DNA from: Piper betle
Taxonomy: Eukaryota; Streptophyta; Magnoliopsida; Piperales; Piperaceae
Reading direction: 5' to 3'
NCBI GenBank assembly: GCA_033002965.1
Contig: JAURVB010013890.1
Span: 1 to 64,000, forward strand
Length of the DNA: 64,000 nucleotides
Below the pieces are notes generated by a model. The model saw only the letters and a list, made by a program, of their open reading frames with translations. It did no database searches and was not told where the DNA came from. Numbering within the stretch: the first letter of the stretch is position 1; every line of letters begins with the position of its first letter. The position numbers and the translations under genes were made by a program. This document shows positions 1 through 10,159 of this stretch, one piece after another.

Positions 1-959
1 TAATTTAAGTTTATAACATTGAAGGTAACAAACGCACACAACAATACATAATAAGGGTTGAATCTTGAACAACTATAATTTGTAGATAATTTTGAGTAGG
101 TAAAAGTCATCCATTTGGAAAAAAACAAATGATTGTTTCTCAATAAATAATGTTGATGTCCGGCCCTAAGGTGTTCAAATTAATTAATTAAATTTCATAG
201 GAATAATTTAGGTCTATTATGTTTAAGCTTTAGGCCGGGTATAGTTTCTATTATGATCCTTCATGAGTTTTTTATATATATATTTTTTTGTATTACCTGA
301 GGGTTAGAAAAATAAGACTAATTATGAGAAAATAGGGAAAATATAAATTGTCTAAAATGCCTTCCCTTAAAAAATTAAAACAAATTCAACTAAAATTATA
401 TTAAAAAAAAGTAGGAGTGGCTGCCTTACTACCCTGGTCTTCGACTAGGCCACCCCTCAGCTTCGGCGCCCAGATTTGCCCACCCTAAAAATATATCTTC
501 CGTGTTTTGGAAAACAGTTCATCCCTTACCATTTTTACCTACACAACCAGTATTATCGATAATTTTAATTTTTTTGTCTCTAAAACCTAAGCCGACCAAC
601 TCCACTGCACATCATTTTATCAATAAAATGTGTTTGCTTCCACTATGATCAATGCACTGTTTGGTTGTGCGTGTTCTGAATTTTATTGGATTGTTTATAT
701 CTTTTGATGTTCTTGACATTGAGTGCCACAATCATGCTTATTTTTATATGTAGTTAAAAGATTATCTTTCATATGTAGAATTGTCAATTGCTCTGATTTG
801 TTCAATGGCTTCTAGGTGATGTTTTTCTGTCGGACTTTGATGTAGAACAAGTTGGATGTCTTTAAGACAAGGTTGATAATGAAAGATAACTATATCACTG
901 TATCTTATCTAACACTAATCTTGTTCTGCCTATCCATTGTTTTAAAAGTCAAGTGATGG
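1..959. other. AT-rich intergenic sequence
   Basis: No supported gene. The stretch is AT-rich, with a short GC-richer patch near 415-490 that carries no usable reading frame. Confidence 0.5.
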
Positions 960-1860
960 TATTGATGCTAAAATTTCATCTCATTTATCATTTATGGAAA
1001 ATTGTCTCAGGAAGGGCATTCGATGTGCAAACTTGTCACTTTGTTTCGTATAGGTTTTCTGCCTGATCTTACGTTTGAAAACAATGAACTTGTGCTACCA
1101 AAGCCATCTGCTGACCACAGCCTAGCTAAAGATAATGTGTGTAGACAATGATGATGTTTCTAACTGTGTTATTTTTAGATGTTTTACAAATGCATGTGTG
1201 TTATCCTTTCACTTTATTAATGCTATTTACCCAGTTGTTTTTGCTCATCTATAGCTAATTAGATGCATAGAAGATGTCTATCCCCGTTGACATAGAGATA
1301 TGTCATTGCATTATTGTAGAAACTATCTTATGTGCTGAATCTATTTGTGCAGATGCCATTTTGCTGCTACTTGAGTCAACTTTTGTTCTACAACCTGTTA
1401 ATATTGACTTCCAAAAGGCAAGTATGATTTCTGGATTAGCCTGGTAGGTCGTAGGAGTTAGCAAATGTGCTATAGAACATCTCCAATTATAGATTGAAGA
1501 GTTTTTTGGTTGCATATACAATACTAATGACAACTGAACTAAGTTTTTTGGAGATTGCTGGGGCGGGAGGTTCAGTTAGCATATTTTTTACTGTTCATAT
1601 GACATTGCACATGGAAGATGTATATACTTATATAAATGTATAGGCTTTGTCATCTTTCAGAAGAAAGCTCGGAATACAAACTGATTGGGCAACCATTTTC
1701 TTCTCTCGATGACATTGATTGTAAAGACCAAATAATCATAAATTTTTTTGTGGTTGGTATCAAAATGGCCTTCCGTGTTTCCTCAAAAGAGAATGGTACT
1801 TGCTGTCTGAGACTTGGGTTTCAACGGACCAGCTCTTGTGTTTCCGACAGGTAGTGAGGG
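960..1860 (+). other. possible remnant of a spliced gene, unknown
   Basis: Three short open segments separated by intron-like AT-rich DNA lie on the plus strand. One is at about 980-1150 and contains the peptide FLPDLTFENNELVLPKPSAD. One is at about 1352-1425, following a TGCAG acceptor-like site. One is at about 1655-1855, again following a pyrimidine-rich AG, and ends in TAG. Composition and acceptor-like sites suggest exons, but no family is recognised and no start codon or continuous frame links them. It may be a degraded gene fragment or chance. Only the open segments are seen; the gene interpretation is inference. Confidence 0.25.
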
Positions 1861-4050
1861 AAGCTTGTGCTTAACCGACGGCTATCCATTTCAATTTTAT
1901 TCTCTGGTAATATCCAATACTCTCTCTGCTCTTCACTGCCCGATATTCAATTCTTTTTCGGTTTTAATTTTTTTCCCACACGCCAGATATTTTCTAGATT
2001 AATCAAGGATCCAACCAGTAATGCTCTGTATATAAAAAGAATTTAACCAGTAATGTAGGTGGATATGTCAATGAGAGGAAGAGTATAGACCAAGCTTGAA
2101 CAGGATTAACAGTATGATGCATAACCGAGGTCTCCGAAACATGCATAACATTCTCAATTTTTCTAACCGTTACCTCTACGTCCAATCTAGTTTTTTCAGG
2201 ATTTAGAGTTATACGTCACTAAGATAAACATAAAAGGATTGAAGGCATTAACTAAACATTAACAAGATGATTCATTAGTTTCCCAAGCTGCTATTCGTTT
2301 TGTTCTTCATAATTTGTCGCCTGCCCTCTTTTGGATGGATTGTGAATACTAAATTCTTCATGGTAATTTTTGTTGGTATTGTGTTCTCTTCATGCTATTT
2401 GGGATCTTCTAATCCGTATTTAAAAGTCATAATTTTATGATCTTACAGGATTCTAGAGATAAGAATGTTGACTTTCTCGCGAGATGATCAGGTGCAAATT
2501 CATTTCATATGTACTCATATAATAACCTTGCCTTTGTAATATCTGGGTTAAGTTAATAATATATAGCCTTTATTGCCGTATAAAAAAAGATGATTTTTAT
2601 GAAAGAAATATATACTAAGCTTTGGGGATATATATATATATATATATATACACATACAGACTAATGTGCAACAAACAAAAACAACAAAGTGAACAAATAT
2701 ACATGATAATTCTTTATACTAAGCCAAAATTCTCATTTTGCCAATATACTACAGGGAAGCAATTAAGATGGTGCCTCAAGGCCCTTCTATGTGTAGAGCG
2801 ATTAAGAAAACAAACATGATATATGTAACTGAGAAAAGATAAAATATCCTTATTTTAGATGAGAACTTTGTGAACTTTGTTTCCCGTGGATATAATCTAA
2901 CTCTCTAGAACCAATAATGGGATGTGAGTGAGAAAAGATCATACCTAGTCTGCCTTTGCCCCTTTCTCTTCTACCTTTATGGATCCCTTGTCTTTTTTTA
3001 TAATTGAAAGTCAAAATTAGAGATGAGTTTGGATCATATGGATGGAATATAACTATATATAAATCCGAACCCGAATTCAAAGATTATATTTATTTTTTTA
3101 CTACATTTGTATTGAATCTAAATTTGTAAAATTTGGATTAGATATTGACTAAAATAATATAAATTTTAATATTAAAATAAATTAAAATTAATAAAAAATT
3201 ATTTTTAAATATTTTAAAATATAAAATATCACTTGTTCCAATTAGATACAGATAAGATCATCCCAAATCCGTATTTAATATGAATGTTTGGATATATTAT
3301 ATATCTGAAAAATTTAAACTCAAATCTTGAAAATATTTTGGATCAGATATAACTGAGTTGGATTCGGCCAATTGAATTTGCGGATGTTCGTATATCCGAA
3401 GCAAGTCACTTAGACAACAATCAAGAGCAAACCCATTTCCAAGGCCAATCTCCAAAGCCCACATTCTAGTTCCCTCTTAGTCGTGCCAAAGTTTTAATCT
3501 TCGTAGAACACTTCCTCTTCTATTTTCTAGTAGTTCTATAAGTCAAAATGCAATAACCTCACCTCAAACAAGACACAAAAAATCTGCCCATCTCCTCGTT
3601 CAATTTAAGAATTACAAAACGCAAAACCAATCGTTAACGTTAACATGAAGTTTTTTGTTTTTCACAAGCTTTATATTTACAAGTCTCTTGTGGTTCGAAA
3701 CTTTTTCTTCTCAGCTTATATCTGCATCAAAAAAATGGTATAAGAGTGCAATTGGAGTTGCAGGTTCGTAGGAGGGGTACAAAATGAGCTGTCCACTTCC
3801 TGGTGAGCTGGAGCTCTTCGAACCGTTCCGTCAGAAACAACAGTATGATATTGTTGTATAAATATTAAATTTAATATTCATATAGAAATAATAATATGAT
3901 ATTAAGAGGCTTGGGGAAAGATCTTAGTACTAAAATAGAAGTTGTATGAGTACATGAACAAATAATTTTTTTTTCAAATTACAAAAATAGAATGAGTGGA
4001 TCTAAAAAACAAAAATATATCACTATGCTTTAACTTTTTCCAATGAGCCA
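1861..4050. other. AT-rich intergenic sequence
   Basis: No supported gene. It contains a (TA)n run at about 2629-2650 followed by short CA/TA alternation, and very AT-rich DNA at 3090-3360. Reading frames here are short and show no family resemblance. Confidence 0.5.
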
Positions 4051-4052
4051 TT

Positions 4053-4535
4053 TAGGGGTGAGCATAGTTCGGTTCAAACTGTCGAACCAACCAAAACTGA
4101 ACCAAAAAATTTTGGTTTAGGGTTTGAGCCAATTCGTCTTGGTTTTCGGTTGGATAATACTTAAACCAAATAATATATAGCTATTTCAGTTTGGAACCGA
4201 ATTAAACCGAACTGAAATAACCAAAATTTTTAAAAAACGTTATAAAATTTGTATTTTATATTAATTATCATAAAATTATTATAGTTTTATTATAAATTTC
4301 TATTTATTTAGTATGATATATATTTCGATTTACTTATTAAATGATTATTTTTATTAAAATAATGGCATAATATTAATTAAATAATTAAATTAATCTATTT
4401 TTTTATGAATTATTATTTATTTCGATTATTTAGTTATCAAACCGAACTGAATATTTCAGCCAATTTCGATTTGGTTTCAAGTAACGATTTTGGTTTGGTC
4501 TCCAAATCCAACCACCGAATGCCCGCTCGGCTCAG
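4053..4535. repeat. AACCGA-rich repeat with imperfect terminal inverted ends
   Basis: The left part carries many GGTTCGGTT/AACCGAAC-type words (4065-4215). The right part carries the complementary pattern (4435-4515), around an AT-rich core. The outer ends, GGGGTGAGCAT on the left and ATGCCCGCTC on the right, are roughly inverted. This resembles the common non-autonomous terminal-inverted-repeat elements of plants, but no clean target-site duplication was found, so the class is inferred. Confidence 0.35.
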
Positions 4536-5011
4536 AACAGACCACACCGATTGCTCCCCTAGATACAATAATGGTAAAGATAGAAGTGGGAGATATTTAG
4601 CAAACAAGATTAGTATTTAATGAAAATGTTTGTTAACGCTGCAACCTTAAAAAGAGTTATTGTATCTTTGAGAAGTCACAACTCAAAGCATACCCTATAA
4701 ATTTATAAAGATATGCACCTGCTTAGTAGTGGAATAAGAAGTGATCGAGTAAAAAATCTAGGGGCAAAAAATTTTCTTTAAATTTTGGTAAGGTTGCAGA
4801 GGACGGATTTTTTCCCCTCTCGTCGCGTTTCGACCTTCTCCTCGCACGAAGTTAATTGTGGCCCTACAACTAATAATATTATATTAAAGATAAACCCAAA
4901 AATTAATTTAAAGATAGCACAGTATGTGTTATTCAATTTAGCTCTCATTATGTCCTAATATTTTTTTCTCTCCACATCGTTCATGCCTTTATTCCCTCCC
5001 CAATTGTATCT

Positions 5012-5282
5012 ACAGATTATAGCTGATCAAGTGGAGAATCAGTTTATGTATTTCATCTCCATCTTAATTATACTGGGTGTATGTTTTCTCCTTTTTTCTG
5101 TATGTTTATTTTTGTGTTTACAGATCCTCTGGATTATAGCCGATCAACTCGCGAAATAGTTTATATGTTTCATCTCCATCATCTTAATTATACTAGGTAT
5201 ATGTTTTCTCTTCTTTTTCTTTGAGTTTGTTTTTGTGCTTAGAAGATAAGTTGAGTTTGTTTTTGTCCTTAGAAGAAAAGTT
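5012..5282. repeat. imperfect tandem duplications
   Basis: A block of about 100 bp beginning ACAGATTATAGCTGATCAA (5012) recurs in diverged form at about 5121-5225, both copies ending in TTATACT-GGT-TATGTTTTCTC-like sequence. Directly after it, a shorter unit containing TTGAGTTTGTTTTTGTGCTT is repeated near 5220 and 5252. No coding potential is seen. Confidence 0.6.
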
Positions 5283-5733
5283 TGGGACCCCAAGTATTTG
5301 AGTTTCTTTAGGCTCAAAAGTTCACCATTAATTCTAGAAATGATTTATATATAGTGACTTCAAATTCCAATTTGAAAAAAAAATTTAAAAGAAAATTTTA
5401 TTTTATTTTCTAAATGAGTTTCTTTTACTTGGATCATATACTACAAATAATTAAGAAAATTTTGATTCTACTTTTAAACTGAATTTTTAAAAATTTATTC
5501 TTTGTCAATGTGTTTGTTATAATTAGATCATGGATTATGGATAATATTCTTTACACATGATTTATAACTATTTTTAAGAATTTTCAAATATTAGAAAATT
5601 TTTTCTCATTCTAAATTAGTTATATGAAATAAATTTATATTTTTAAGAATATGTAAAAAATATAATAAGTATCTACATAATTTTTATAAATGATAATAAT
5701 TCGACTATAATTAATTCATAAATTTCTAAAGTA

Positions 5734-5761
5734 TCCCGTGCAAGCGCGGGTTATTGCCTAG
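5734..5761 (+). mobile_element. possible Helitron 3' terminus
   Basis: The sequence CCCGTGCAAGCGCGGG can form a short GC hairpin. It is followed seven bases later by CTAG inside AT-rich DNA. A hairpin just upstream of CTRR is the defining 3' end of plant Helitrons, and AT-rich interiors are usual. Against it, the next base is A rather than the usual T, and no 5' TC terminus could be fixed upstream. If real it would be a short non-autonomous plus-strand element. Confidence 0.35.
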
Positions 5762-6620
5762 AATTAATTATTCCCCATATTTGTATTTAGTTTTATTGTA
5801 GGTGTTTTAATTTTTTTGTTTAAATTCCTGCACGGAGTCTTTGTTGTACCGAGTATTCTTCGCGCCCCCATCCCATCTCTTCCCCCCTCCCTCCCTCCCT
5901 CTCTCTCTCTTACACATGTACCGAATATTATTCATGCTCGCCCAATTTATTATTTTAATGAGCTTGATTTATTCAATCCCTCTTTTCTTCTTTTTAAAGA
6001 TTTTTCGGTTGGTTTTTTTGTGTCAAGTTTGTTTGTTTATAGTTCATGTCATCCTCATTTTTTTTGTGATCAATAATGGAAGTTTGTCTGGATTGAGTTG
6101 ATTCTTGAATTCTTGGTGCAATGATAGCATTTTCGCCATGTTTTTGAACTGAATTTGGGTTCGTTGTGGAATTGTGGGAAAAAACAGATGGCTTATGTAA
6201 CACATTGTCAATATTTAACACTGTAAATGCTCATCAGATATGAAGTTACAAAGTTTTGTTGTTTATATATGGCGATTCTATAACCTTTATTTTAATCTTC
6301 ATTTTTTTCAGGGCTTGCCAACCTCCCTCGAGCACCTTCCTTTTTGCTTCAATTTTCCTTGCTACCTTCTACAGAGATTATGAATTTATTTCATACAACC
6401 GACTCTCTTCATGTTTCTGATTTGTCCCATTTTTGTATAAATAATATGCTTGCAAGTTTTTTACTTTTTTTGATTATGATATATCAATTAGTCTAATAGC
6501 ATCATGTGCATATTATGAACCTTTCAAAAAAATTTTAAACATGATCCGCGCTTTGTTCCCATGTAGTAATAATGCAAATAGACAGCATATAAAACACCTT
6601 TTTTGTGAAGAAATATACAA
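5762..6620. other. intergenic, pyrimidine-rich then AT-rich
   Basis: No supported gene. A CT-rich simple stretch is present at about 5870-5912 (CCCTCC/CTCTCT). The remainder up to the polyketide-synthase fragment is AT-rich. Confidence 0.5.
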
Positions 6621-7278
6621 CCCCCATTCCTTGATGGCCTTCACGGCGGCTTCCTTGCCCAGCTTGGGCACCTCCTCCGCCAAAATGTCTAGCCGTGAAT
6701 CCAAAGAGGGAGCCATGTAGGTGCAGATGTTAGGGTTTTGCGTCAGTATCTCCTCGGTGAGATGCATGTGTCGTTTCTCAATCGTCGACCCCTTAGCTGT
6801 TACACTCCAAAACCTAAGCCACGAGTAAACCTGTTTGTATGAATGCAACCATCTTCTCATTTTAAGTTTACAAATAAGTACTGTCCCCTCACATCAATAA
6901 GAGATCCTTATAGTATGATTTTTGTCGATATGATAACACACTTAAATGATAAACATATGTTACCTTCTGTTAAAATCCTTACAAGCATGATGTTAATACC
7001 AACCAGCTTCTTATATATATGTGTATAACGTACGTGATAAATGTATAAGGGATTGGATGAGATAACATGAGATGTGGTGAATTCATGTGGTAGTTTATTC
7101 ATTAGACAATCGTATGAACTTGTCTTTGAGACCAGTCATGTGGTTGCTGTTGGTAACGCCGAAGTAGAAGTCGGGGTAGGTGGCCTGCTCCACAGAGCCC
7201 GGCGGTCATGGCTAGAGTCCGGCCCCTCCGTGCATTGCGGCCGAAGCTGGGGTACTCGCCGATCTCTGCCCTCTCCAT
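6621..7278 (-). pseudogene. chalcone synthase-like (type III PKS) pseudogene fragment
   Basis: Chalcone synthases are homodimeric type III polyketide synthases that condense a starter CoA with malonyl-CoA. Exon 1 remains at about 7278-7106 and includes [19 protein letters not shown] and KDKF, matching the family N-terminus. Exon 2 follows an AG acceptor at 6797-6798 and runs to 6621 with [24 protein letters not shown] and [18 protein letters not shown]. The intron sits where chalcone synthases are split, at the residue before the KS/KR motif. The start region has indels that shift the frame, and the exon 1 donor is not a clean GT. Everything after KEWG, including the active-site Cys-His-Asn parts, is missing. 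It lies just downstream of the HD-ZIP IV fragment, in the same orientation. Type III PKS identity is firm; chalcone versus stilbene-type activity cannot be told. Confidence 0.85.
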
Positions 7279-7540
7279 CCTACTAATTGTATGCTTTTGC
7301 TTCCATATTGCCATTAACTAAGCTTTATATATGGTGGGTAGATGGTATCATATGTAATTCAACAGTGGGGAATCTTTTTGTTTTTGCTTAATTTTGTGAT
7401 GAGTTATATATTCTACAGTGGGGAAGGCTTGTAATTTTATGGTACTGGCCGGGCTGGTACAAATTATTAATTAGTAACGTATTAGTTGGAAGGTTGGAGC
7501 TGGTGGCAATTTATAATTAGTTGTTAATTATTTGTCAGTG

Positions 7541-7937
7541 TTGTCTTACAATAACGGGGCCGCCAGGGCCATCGCGGACAGCGTCAACAGAGACGTCGAC
7601 GACGGCCCAGACGCCCTCGGCTTGCTGCTTGCAGAACCTAAGAAAGCTCACCTCCCACACCGGCATTAACGGGGACAACACTTGCAACTCGGCAGAGGAG
7701 GCTGAATCGGCAACAAAAACAAGCTGCAGAGCTCAACCATCAACCAAACAAGTCATAACAAAAACAAAACCTAGCACCACCATCACATAAACAATGCTGG
7801 ATCGATCAAGAACATCTCACAAGCTGCAGAGCTCCGTTTCTGATGCCGCCCATACGCAACAGGTTTAGGACCGATACACCGAGGGAAAACCTTGAGATAC
7901 TCCTCGTAGTTGGTCGTCTCCTTATTACCATGGTTAC
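7541..7937 (-). pseudogene. HD-ZIP IV fragment: START domain
   Basis: 7937-7840 encodes HGNKETTNYEEYLKVFPRC and IGPKPVAYG. 7680-7541 encodes [25 protein letters not shown], both hallmark START-region blocks of HD-ZIP IV proteins. Between them the expected middle of the domain is lost, and a 15-bp word, CAAGCTGCAGAGCTC, occurs twice (about 7720 and 7820), marking a local rearrangement or deletion. No C-terminal exons follow; the chalcone-synthase-like fragment starts about 260 bp further on. Confidence 0.85.
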
Positions 7938-10001
7938 TGTCACAGACGTGATTCATAGGCGTGCCGGGAACTAGGGTTTGGGTGTTGTCCCTAGGTGTCC
8001 CGCGTCCATGATGGGGTAGCGGTGGCTATCCGAGTGGTGGAAACAACATACGGAGGCTAACCCGTGTTGAGTTGCAGGTTGCAAACCGAGGTGCACGAGC
8101 TGCTGTGTGATCGAGCATGGCTATGGAGCATGGCGTCGAGTTACAGCAGTGGTGTCGGCACATGGGTCGGTATTTGGTGTATCGAGCATGTGGCCGAGTC
8201 CAGGAAGAAACCTCAGGTTGCTGCTGATCGCTGTTTGGGTCGGCAGGGTGAGGTTGTGGTGCAACCGTGGACCGAGCAGGCTACCGAGCCGAGTACGCAG
8301 CACAGGGTGCCGAGCAGTCGCTAGTACTGAGCAAAATTGCGGAACTGTGTTCTGGAGAACAGTACCGAGCACTGTAGCGGGCGAGCGCGAGGTTGTGCGC
8401 GCTGCTGTGCGCGCAGGGAGCGACAGGCGCGCTGCTGCGCGAGCGCGCGGGCGCGCGATGGCGCGGGCGCGTGACTGTTCGCGCGAGCGGGCGCGCAGCG
8501 GGTGTGCGCGCAGACGCGCGCGCGAGCAGATGCTGGTGGACGCGACAGTGCATGGGCATGCACGAGCGGTGGTGCTGGTTCAGGGCGATGGTGGTGGACC
8601 ATTGCTGGCAGTTGGTCGGTGAATTGCTGCGGGAGGTTGGAGCCATGTCTGGACGGTGCTGGAGTCGAGCTGGTGGGCGCGACGGGATGACCAGCGGTGC
8701 AGCCAAGGGGTTTGTGATAAACATCCATGGACGTTGCTGGGGGTGTATCTTGGTGGAAGATATGATCCATATCCAGACGTGGAGGCTGCAACAAACTTCT
8801 GATGATAACCACAAGGCCGTTGGGAAGAACCTGGACGTGGTGTGCTGCTAGGTTGCTGGATACGGTGGGGATTGCAGATCTTTGTGGATAGAGATGCTGG
8901 CAAATATCCGGAGTTATCTGAAATCAGAAGGACGTGGTGCATATATGTGCATGGGGGTTATGCTGGAAAAAAGGGGAGAAGACTCTTGAGTTCAGAGTCG
9001 GAACTCAGAGAGGAGGACTCTCGGAGGAGGATCGAGTCTCTGGAGGTCGGTGGATCAGGAGAGATCGAGTCCGGATTGGTTGCTCGAGAGATCTGGAGAT
9101 CAGGAGATCAGGAGATTGAGGAGAGATCGAAAGATTGAGAGGCCAGATCAAGGAGAAACGTGGGAGTGGATCAAGAGTGGAATCGAGTCCGGTGAGGAGG
9201 AGAGTTCCTGAGATTCCAGGCGTGTTCTCTTGTGAGAAAACAGCGTGGTGCGGCTGGTGAGAAAGAAGCGTGGAGTTGCTGCAGCCGGTGTTCGTGGTGA
9301 GCGCTGGAACTCCATCGGCTTGCTGGAATCCAGGTACGCGTTGTTAGATTGCTGGTGTTGGCAATCGGGGATAGGATTACTCGGGGAGTAGTTCTTGTGC
9401 GCCATTGTATTTGTGGGTACATTGGGGCGAGGCTGTGGGGGCTGTCCACGAGCCGAGCAAGTGCTTGAGAGGAGAGTTCGAGTGCTTGTAAAATCCTTAT
9501 GATCGGGTGAATGATATAAGGTTGGGAAGTGTTTTCCCGTAATCTGTGGTTTGCTTGTTGGCTGTCGTTTTAGGCAGGGAACTTCTGTATCCGAGGTCGC
9601 GGTCGAGGTTTACAAGGCACGCCAGTTGCGGGGACCGGTGCTGAGACGAGCAAGGGCAGACGGCACGAACCCAGGGCGTGTTGCTGGCTGGGCGATCGGG
9701 CAGTGCTGTGTGGAGTGCTGTTTGACTTCTGGAACAGCCTATCGGCAAGGCGTGTCGGTAGCCAGAAGTGCTATGTCGGTGTTTGGTGCGGTGCCAATAC
9801 ACGGTGATCGAGCGAAGGGTTGAAGGCAGCAACCTCGGGGTGTTGAGGTTGGCCGAACACAGGTTTGGTGTTGGCGTGCAGGCTTCCGTAGTCTCTTCAA
9901 AGCTGCATTCTTGGTGTTAGGCTGGTGTTCTCGGGTCGAGAATACGCCGTGCGGACTGGTTAGGGGCGAAAAATTTTGGTCCTTGAATCAGGCCCGTGAC
10001 A
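7938..10001 (-). mobile_element. solo LTR (2.06 kb) inserted in HD-ZIP IV exon
   Basis: The element begins TGTCACAG and ends CCGTGACA, so it has the TG...CA ends and short inverted termini of an LTR. It is flanked on both sides by the 5-bp direct repeat GTTAC (7933-7937 and 10002-10006). Removing it with one GTTAC rejoins the HD-ZIP IV reading frame exactly, which proves the boundaries. No gag or pol frame, primer-binding site or second LTR is present, so it is best read as a solo LTR left by recombination; a small non-autonomous element is the alternative. Strand is not determined by content. Reading frames inside it are by-products of high GC. Confidence 0.85.
8375..8535. repeat. GCGC/GAGC-rich alternating stretch inside the solo LTR
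   Basis: The segment is dominated by GCGCG and CGAGC words with long purine-pyrimidine alternation. It creates several overlapping open frames on both strands that show no family resemblance. It is a compositional feature of this LTR, not a gene. Confidence 0.7.
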
Positions 10002-10159
10002 GTTACCATCTAAACCCGGCAACCTGATGGGGTCGTCGGTCTGGGCAAGCTTGAGCAGCTCGCCCATGGCCGCCAACGCCAGCTCTAGCACCATTGACCG
10101 CTCAATCGACCTCTCCAACCCCATTATCGGCGGCGAGTCGAGTGGGAGGGAGGGTAAGG
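10002..10159 (-). pseudogene. HD-ZIP IV fragment between the two LTRs (zipper-START linker)
   Basis: The minus strand encodes LDSPPIMGLERSIERSMVLE, then LALAAMGELLKLAQTDDPIRL and PGLDGN, the segment that opens the START region in HD-ZIP IV proteins. The block is bounded by GTTAC, the duplicated target of the 7938-10001 element, and by TAAGG, the putative target of the 10160-13102 element. It is therefore an exon island left between two independent insertions. Confidence 0.85.

Noticed and set aside
8107..8851. Overlapping open frames of 120-177 codons on both strands
   Set aside because: They lie inside the solo LTR in CGCG-rich DNA; frames open in several phases at once and no family features are present.
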